This document shows, in pieces, positions 49,601 through 53,607 of a DNA stretch of 53,607 nucleotides. Each line of letters opens with the position of its first letter. The stretch's first letter is position 1. Below the pieces are notes generated by a model that saw only the letters and a program-made list of their open reading frames with translations, was not told the origin of the DNA and made no database searches. Both the position numbers and the translations under genes were made by a program. The stretch comes from Branchiostoma floridae (taxonomy: Eukaryota > Chordata > Leptocardii > Amphioxiformes > Branchiostomatidae). Location of the stretch: assembly GCF_000003815.2 (NCBI RefSeq), contig NC_049983.1, positions 12,727,481 through 12,781,087 of the forward strand, read 5' to 3'.

Positions 49601-52600
49601 GACCTTCAGAGCCCTAAATATACACCCTGCGGGGTGTCGATGGTGAGAACTATGTCGTACCTGTCACAACGGCTATATTCTGCCCCACTGCCAGGCCATT
49701 CCCCTCTATGGCTAGTTATGAAAAATTAGGGAAGGGTGGGGTTTGTTTTCCCACTGACCAAAATAGAGGATCATCAGTGGTAATGCGAGAGCTTGACCCT
49801 TTCTGAACAGTTCGCCCCAGGGTCAGCGTGTCTGTGGCGACCCCCCACCCTCAGAACCCACCCACAATTCCGAACTCTGAGAATTTTACACCAACAAATA
49901 ACATTCTGCTGTGAGAAACAGGACTTCAAAGGCATTCTTCATTTGCGGGACACAACATTCTGCCAGTTTGACATTTTGAGTTGGAACAGGCAACCATTGA
50001 TAAATGTGCAGGCATAGCAGAAGCGTTGGTAACTACAAAAATACAGCATTGTGACCCAGGAATAGAGTTGGTATTGTGATCAGCAGTATGTGGAGAACCC
50101 GGTATGTTTGCCTATGTGTTAGTAGTGCACAACGCATCCTAATGAATACTGAAGAAAAAAAGTCACACATCTAAGTAAGAAGCCAGAAAAACCAGGCCAC
50201 ACAATTATCAAACTCGAACAAAACATTACTGTAGTGCTCCAACTGTTACAATAGTGCCCCCTCCCTACCCCAAATGACTGTGGACGAATAGAGGTAGATT
50301 GATGATACACAAAGGTCAAAACCCACATCTTGGACTAGCTCCTTTTGGTGTGTCAGATTTATTACTGGTTTAGGAACTGTACATTCTTCTGTGCTCCCAA
50401 TGTCAAGTGAGCCATATGTGACAAAGTCCAAAGTCTCGAAAGGGTGAGCCCTGGGTAGCAAAAGCGCTGCCAATCTTTTATGTAGATGATGTGATAGGGC
50501 AAATCTGTATTGAACAACTGCAATGGCACTGCCTTGTGCATGATGTCAGGAGAAGAATTATGGTAGAGAAGAATTATGGTGTGAGCTTAAGTTAAGGAGA
50601 TCTATGGGGCCCGAGCTTAACTAAGTTACACACAACAATAATCATCAGCCTGTAATGATATTATTAGATTTATTGGCCAATTTATGGCTGATACTAAATG
50701 CTAGATTTGTAGAGAAAATAGCAAATTTCTTCCTTGGCTGCTCCTCCATGTCAGGGTACATTGTGTATAATTATTCGTAAGGTTTGAAAAGTATTTCACA
50801 TGATAAAAGAAGTGTGATAATGGAGGAGCACTATCTGCACTGAAAAGGCAAGTCTAGAAACTGCAAGCCTAGAAAGTACAGTACATGGTTCTAGATTTTT
50901 TACTAATGTTTGTGTGATGTTCGTGTGTTGGTACAGTTTGATGAGAGCTGGCTGGAGGAGGAGAGGAACATGATTCTGGACGAACTGAACATGCACATGT
51001 TGGAGCAGCACCACAGCGATGCCATGCGCTACACAGCAGCCATGCTGGACTACAATGTAAGACAGCCTTCCGTTACTTATCATACTGAAAAACATGATTG
51101 TACCATGTTTGTCTGTGCCAAAATAATACTTCTGAAATCATGGTGAATTATTCTTTAGCAGTATCACAGTGGTAGGCATTGAAAGGACAAGGCAGTGGCC
51201 TGGAAAGATGGACAATGATTAAATGCCATCTATATGCAGCACGGTTCTCATAATCATCATATTTTTAGATCTCTTACAAAACTTTCTTCTCTGTTACCTC
51301 TCCAAAAGGCAACATCTGTGGAAAGATGATATCTTTTTGTAGCCCTATAAATTTGCCACCATTTTCCCCTTTAGGCAGGGATGTTTCATAACAAAGCTGC
51401 ATGATACTGGTCTGCTAATCCTGTTCTAATGAAGAGAGCTTAGTTTTTTCTTCTGACCAATTTGTCTTTCTAAACTCTAATATCGCTTGAAAAAAGATCA
51501 ATCCAGTGGCACAAATCCTTTCCCAATGAGAGAGCGCTGATAGTGTAACCCTGTGTACAGATACAAATCTCTGTATAAATTCAACCCTATGAAATATAAT
51601 CCCTTTGGTGGAGGAGCAAATCCTGGGCACTCCATCAGGATTAGAAGAGTGACTTCATCACTGCTGTGGGATCGTATTATTCTTGATTGCGCTTTAGTCA
51701 GGGTAATTAGCATGTTAATTAGCCCTCCTCCCCATCAATCGGAAACACTAGAACTAAACGAGTGGAAGAGTAAAAAATGGTAACCGGATGACCATCAAGT
51801 TGTTTGTTGAGTGGCTGCCCAAATTCAGCAGTAATGAGTTAATGGGTTTGTCTCACATACGACTCATTAACATGCTAATGTGATCAGAGGTGTGAAAGTC
51901 TAGAAGCATATCACCTGATGGACTGAGTAATGCTGTGATTCACGCTGCTATTATCTCAGGTTCTGGCCTGTTGATCGCCATCTGTCATTTTTCGCTTTGC
52001 CCTTTTCAAGCCTGCTGTCTGGCGTATCATTTTCCTCTCTGCCCTTTTCAAGCCTTCTTATGTTCAGATCTTAGTGCTTTCATCCTGTTTATAATCTGGC
52101 TCAATGCCAGTACTAATTTTACAATCATGAGGTGTTCACAGCAACCGCCTCACATGTTGCATTATGCATTAGTACTGCCGTACTATAGCATACAAGTTTA
52201 CATTGTAATAAAACAGGTTGATATGTGCTTTGTTTAGATTTTAATGATTTAATATTTTGTTTATGATTTGTTTTACAGGAGCGCAGACACAGCAAGGAGG
52301 AGGAAGGCACGACAGACTCAGCCACGAGCACCTCCAACCAGCACGAGAAGGACAGCGGGGTTGGTCGCACGGACGAGAGCACAAAGAACGACGAGAGTTC
52401 GGAGCAAGACCTCGGGGAGGACCAGAGCTCCCACCGTCTTGGCAGCGGCGAGCTCCGCAACAGCAACTCCAGCTTCACGTCCAACGAGCAGGAATTTGGG
52501 CAGGAGATCACTGCCGAACAGTGTGCGCAGTTTCAGAAGGAGCTGGAAAGGAAGTGCAATGAGTCGTACGGCACCAGGGACACGGGCACCCTGTCGGACG

Positions 52601-53607
52601 TCAGTGAGCGCGAGCTGGAGGTGTTGAACAGACGTATGGAGGGGATGAGCTTCCACACCATGCCACACTACCCGAGGGACGTGACTCCCTACGACAACCT
52701 GTACGAAAACATCATGTACTACCACCAGAGAAACACTCCGGATGTCTTGAGTTCTTACGAAAACCTGGGACACGGCTTGAGGCACCCTGGACCTCATAGT
52801 GTGGGGCCCAAGCCAGACATTGTGCAGCCAGAAATGACGGAGATTGAGAAGGAGGACAAGCAGAGTGACAACTCGTCGAGTGCGTACAACACAGGCGAGA
52901 GCTGTCGTAGCACTCCCTTGACCCTGGAGTTCAGTGTTGATAGCTGCAAACGGTCTGACACTTCATCAGAAAACGTGGTGACCGTGGTGTCAACACAGCC
53001 CACTGCGTCAGTGAAAGTCACCGAAACGTCAAATGACAGTAGACCAAGCCAGAGCCCTGTCAGAAAGCTTGGCAAGCCGGACTCTGTAAAGGACTTGCGC
53101 TCTCGTAGCACCAGTAGAGAAAAGGAGGGCAAAGTTGAAAAGAAGCACAAAGACACAAAGGAAACTCAGAAGAGCCTGCGTAGGGAAAAGCCACCGAGAA
53201 GAGATCGGCAGCAGGAGCAAAGTGTGTACTTTCAGCCTAGGCCACGTTTTGTGGAGAGAGACAGTGTGTACTTCCAACCACGCAACAGACCGAGCATGTA
53301 TGCCTCCCAGCAGAGCATACGCACCATGAGCAGTATGTGCACGTCACAGATGAGCATTCCGGTACACGCCCAGCACTACCGGAGCTACATGCACCTGCTG
53401 AAGGCACAGGAGAGAGAGATGTGCAGGAAGGCACGGCAGAAGGAGGTGGAGAAGGAGCCGCCCAGGGAACAAGTTCGAGAGGAGGAGAAGCCAGAGGATG
53501 ACGGGAACTTTGAGTGGAAGGTGAAGATTCGCAGCGACGGTTCGCGGTACATCACTCGCAGACCGGTTCGCGACAGGTTACTGAAAGAACGTGCAATGAA
53601 GATTCAG
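37426..53607 (+). CDS. PDZRN3/4: PDZRN3/PDZRN4-like PDZ-RING E3 ligase, partial, seven exons joined
   Basis: Joining 37426-37682, 41292-41388, 45419-45517, 47307-47369, 48427-48525, 50937-51056 and 52279-53607 gives 688 open codons. Seen in order: the end of PDZ1 (residues 1-33), a proline-rich linker (34-118), PDZ2 (119-205), an acidic helical stretch (206-245) and a long disordered tail (246-688). The blocks [50 protein letters not shown] and [13 protein letters not shown] are diagnostic of vertebrate PDZRN3/4. Known of the family: an N-terminal RING with TRAF-type zinc fingers gives E3 ubiquitin ligase activity, and the PDZ domains bind membrane-protein tails; PDZRN3 acts on MuSK at the neuromuscular junction and in Wnt/Dishevelled signalling. 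The RING half is not in the window, and the protein continues past the right edge, probably by about 100 residues judging from the family. I cannot tell whether the gene is ancestral to both vertebrate paralogues. Identity is very sure; E3 activity here is inferred. Confidence 0.93.
37683..41291 (+). other. PDZRN3/4: intron after the PDZ1 exon
   Basis: 3.6 kb between donor GTGAGT and acceptor TTTGTACAG. It holds a polypyrimidine stretch (TCCTCC units, 39468-39509) and a purine stretch (AAGGAAGAAAGGG type, 40892-40933). No further exon recognised. Confidence 0.8.
41292..41388 (+). CDS. PDZRN3/4: exon: acidic inter-PDZ linker
   Basis: The acceptor CTTTGTTTGTACAG ends at 41291. The first base completes the CA codon from the previous exon to His, and 32 codons follow to 41388 before the donor GTAAAA. 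The translation starts [17 protein letters not shown] and ends DNYNIEYE. It is short, very acidic and tyrosine-rich, like the segment between PDZ1 and PDZ2 in vertebrate PDZRN3, which carries a similar spread of Y and D/E residues. No fold is recognisable and it is probably a flexible linker. The exon changes phase (2 to 0), so unlike the four internal exons after it, it could not be skipped alone without shifting the frame. Confidence 0.85.
41389..45418 (+). other. PDZRN3/4: intron before PDZ2
   Basis: 4.0 kb, donor GTAAAA and acceptor TTTCCATGCAG. Nothing else recognised; the open frames inside are short and not protein-like. Confidence 0.8.
45419..45517 (+). CDS. PDZRN3/4: exon: start of PDZ2 with carboxylate-binding loop
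   Basis: The acceptor TTGTTTCCATGCAG ends at 45418 and the donor GTGAGC begins at 45518; the exon is 99 nt, phase 0 at both ends. The translation opens [19 protein letters not shown] and ends GIYVSE. KLGLTL is the GLGF-type loop that binds a ligand's terminal carboxylate, and GIYVSE is strand beta-C. Vertebrate PDZRN3 reads nearly the same with an equally acidic insert (D/E run) between the beta-B strand and GIY. A TAAAC-type branch site candidate (ACTAAAC) lies about 30 nt before the acceptor. Confidence 0.92.
45518..47306 (+). other. PDZRN3/4: intron within PDZ2, containing an assembly gap
   Basis: 1.8 kb. The 100-N gap lies inside it. The domain is continuous across the flanking exons, so no coding sequence of the known form is missing. 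Confidence 0.85.
46622..46721. other. assembly gap, 100 N
   Basis: Exactly 100 Ns, the usual placeholder for a gap of unknown size. Distances across it are not reliable. Confidence 0.99.
47307..47369 (+). CDS. PDZRN3/4: exon: PDZ2 middle segment
   Basis: A 21-codon exon, phase 0 at both ends, with acceptor TTCATTTCAG ending at 47306 and donor GTAATC at 47370. The translation is [11 protein letters not shown] followed by [10 protein letters not shown]. This is the alpha-A helix and the GD-x-I strand of a PDZ domain; GRIREGD is identical to the vertebrate PDZRN block. The exon is below the size most ORF scans report, and the upstream in-frame sequence is intronic. Confidence 0.92.
47370..48426 (+). 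other. PDZRN3/4: intron within PDZ2
   Basis: 1.06 kb, donor GTAATC, acceptor TTTACACCCACAG, with TACTAAT at 48401-48407 as probable branch site. No other feature seen. Confidence 0.85.
48427..48525 (+). CDS. PDZRN3/4: exon: end of PDZ2
   Basis: 33 codons, phase 0 at both ends, acceptor TTTACACCCACAG to 48426, donor GTAAGT at 48526. It starts [16 protein letters not shown] and ends [13 protein letters not shown] closes the GD-x-I-x-x-ING motif, NKDHAVRLF is helix alpha-B, and IKLLVARP is the last strand (vertebrate: LLIARP). By alignment on the x-AV core of alpha-B the alpha-B1 position is Lys here and not the class I His, so PDZ2 probably prefers a different ligand class from PDZ1. A near-consensus branch site TACTAAT lies at 48401-48407, about 20 nt before the acceptor. 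Confidence 0.92.
48745..48911. other. assembly gap, 167 N
   Basis: 167 Ns, a non-standard number, so probably an estimated size. It lies in the intron after PDZ2. Confidence 0.99.
50551..50582. repeat. 16-bp tandem duplication
   Basis: AGAAGAATTATGGTAG is followed at once by AGAAGAATTATGGTGT; only the last two bases differ. Confidence 0.85.
50937..51056 (+). CDS. PDZRN3/4: exon: acidic helical segment after PDZ2
   Basis: 40 codons, phase 0 at both ends, acceptor GTGTTGGTACAG to 50936, donor GTAAGA at 51057. It opens [20 protein letters not shown] and continues [20 protein letters not shown]. Vertebrate PDZRN3 has the same W, D/E and H-M pattern directly after PDZ2 (DEGW, DDL, DMLEEQHH). The pattern of hydrophobic residues every 3-4 positions suggests an amphipathic helix, perhaps an extension packing on PDZ2; that is inference. 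A TACTAAT branch site is at 50901-50907. Confidence 0.92.
51057..52278 (+). other. PDZRN3/4: intron before the long last exon
   Basis: 1.2 kb, donor GTAAGA and a T-rich acceptor GATTTGTTTTACAG. It contains the 42-bp-period duplication at 51985-52055 and otherwise nothing recognised. Confidence 0.85.
51985..52055. repeat. duplicated pyrimidine-rich 29-mer, period 42
   Basis: 51985-52013 and 52027-52055 match at 26 of 29 bases, both ending TGCCCTTTTCAAGCCT. A small diverged tandem duplication. Confidence 0.8.
52279..53607 (+). CDS. PDZRN3/4: exon: long disordered C-terminal region, runs off the window
   Basis: The acceptor GATTTGTTTTACAG ends at 52278. All 443 codons to the right edge are open. 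Four blocks match vertebrate PDZRN3/4: [16 protein letters not shown] (exon residues 20-35), [18 protein letters not shown] (200-217), [13 protein letters not shown] (362-374) and [19 protein letters not shown] (411-429), which continues [14 protein letters not shown] to the edge. Between them the sequence is rich in S, E, K, R and Q and looks disordered. A repeated SVYFQPR motif sits at residues 315-321 and 329-335. No catalytic domain is present. In vertebrates one large last exon encodes this region, so the stop codon and 3' UTR probably follow shortly. Open frames on the opposite strand and in the other two frames here are shadows. Confidence 0.95.

Larger units (their letters stand above)
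48526..50936 (+). other. PDZRN3/4: intron after PDZ2, containing an assembly gap
   Basis: 2.4 kb including 167 Ns. It contains a 16-bp tandem repeat near 50551 and a TACTAAT branch site at 50901. No exon recognised in the sequenced part. Confidence 0.8.

Noticed and set aside
52318-52797. 159-codon open frame on the minus strand and overlapping + frames inside the last exon
   Set aside because: Shadows of the real coding frame; only the frame starting at 52279 matches PDZRN3/4.
1-53607. Apparent four-fold excess of the E-box CAGGTG/CACCTG (about 70 by hand count, about 18 expected from base composition)
   Set aside because: CAGCTG, counted as a control, is about three-fold in excess too, so most of the effect follows from high CA/TG dinucleotide content.
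1-53607. tRNA, rRNA, CRISPR, transposase or reverse transcriptase
   Set aside because: I looked for B-box GGTTCRAAT contexts, spaced direct repeats and long catalytic frames and saw none.

Overview
The window is animal nuclear DNA. Nearly all of it is non-coding sequence broken by small exons with GT/AG borders. The only gene I can name lies at the right end on the + strand: a PDZRN3/PDZRN4-like gene (the LNX3/LNX4, SEMCAP3 group of RING-PDZ E3 ubiquitin ligases). Its protein matches the vertebrate family block by block but differs at many positions, and its introns are 1 to 4 kb. That suggests an invertebrate, perhaps a basal deuterostome such as amphioxus. The species assignment is an inference and is not secure.

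Layout. Positions 1-37203 contain no exon I can defend. They would be upstream intron of the same gene if the RING, zinc-finger and first-half-PDZ1 exons lie further left, or else intergenic sequence. Several patches look denser in possible regulatory sites: 9430-11920, 23810-24070 (CpG cluster), 26280-27180 and 33990-34560. From 37426 to the right edge there are seven exons: 37426-37682, 41292-41388, 45419-45517, 47307-47369, 48427-48525, 50937-51056 and 52279 to beyond 53607. Joined, they read through 688 codons with no stop. Two assembly gaps (100 N and 167 N) fall inside introns.

Protein. The exons give the second half of PDZ1, a linker, a complete PDZ2 split over three phase-0 exons, an acidic helical segment, and a long low-complexity tail. 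The tail carries short blocks known from vertebrate PDZRN3/4. The RING domain is not in the window and the C-terminus lies beyond it. A possible short-isoform start sits 192 bp before the first clear exon (37204-37233): MGNYLC followed by a perfect donor in the right phase. It resembles the MGCNLC start that I recall for short vertebrate PDZRN isoforms and would give an acylated protein without a RING.

I saw no tRNA, rRNA, CRISPR array, recognisable transposon or second convincing gene. Everything else consists of small repeats, hairpins, CpG patches and candidate cis elements, all with low confidence.
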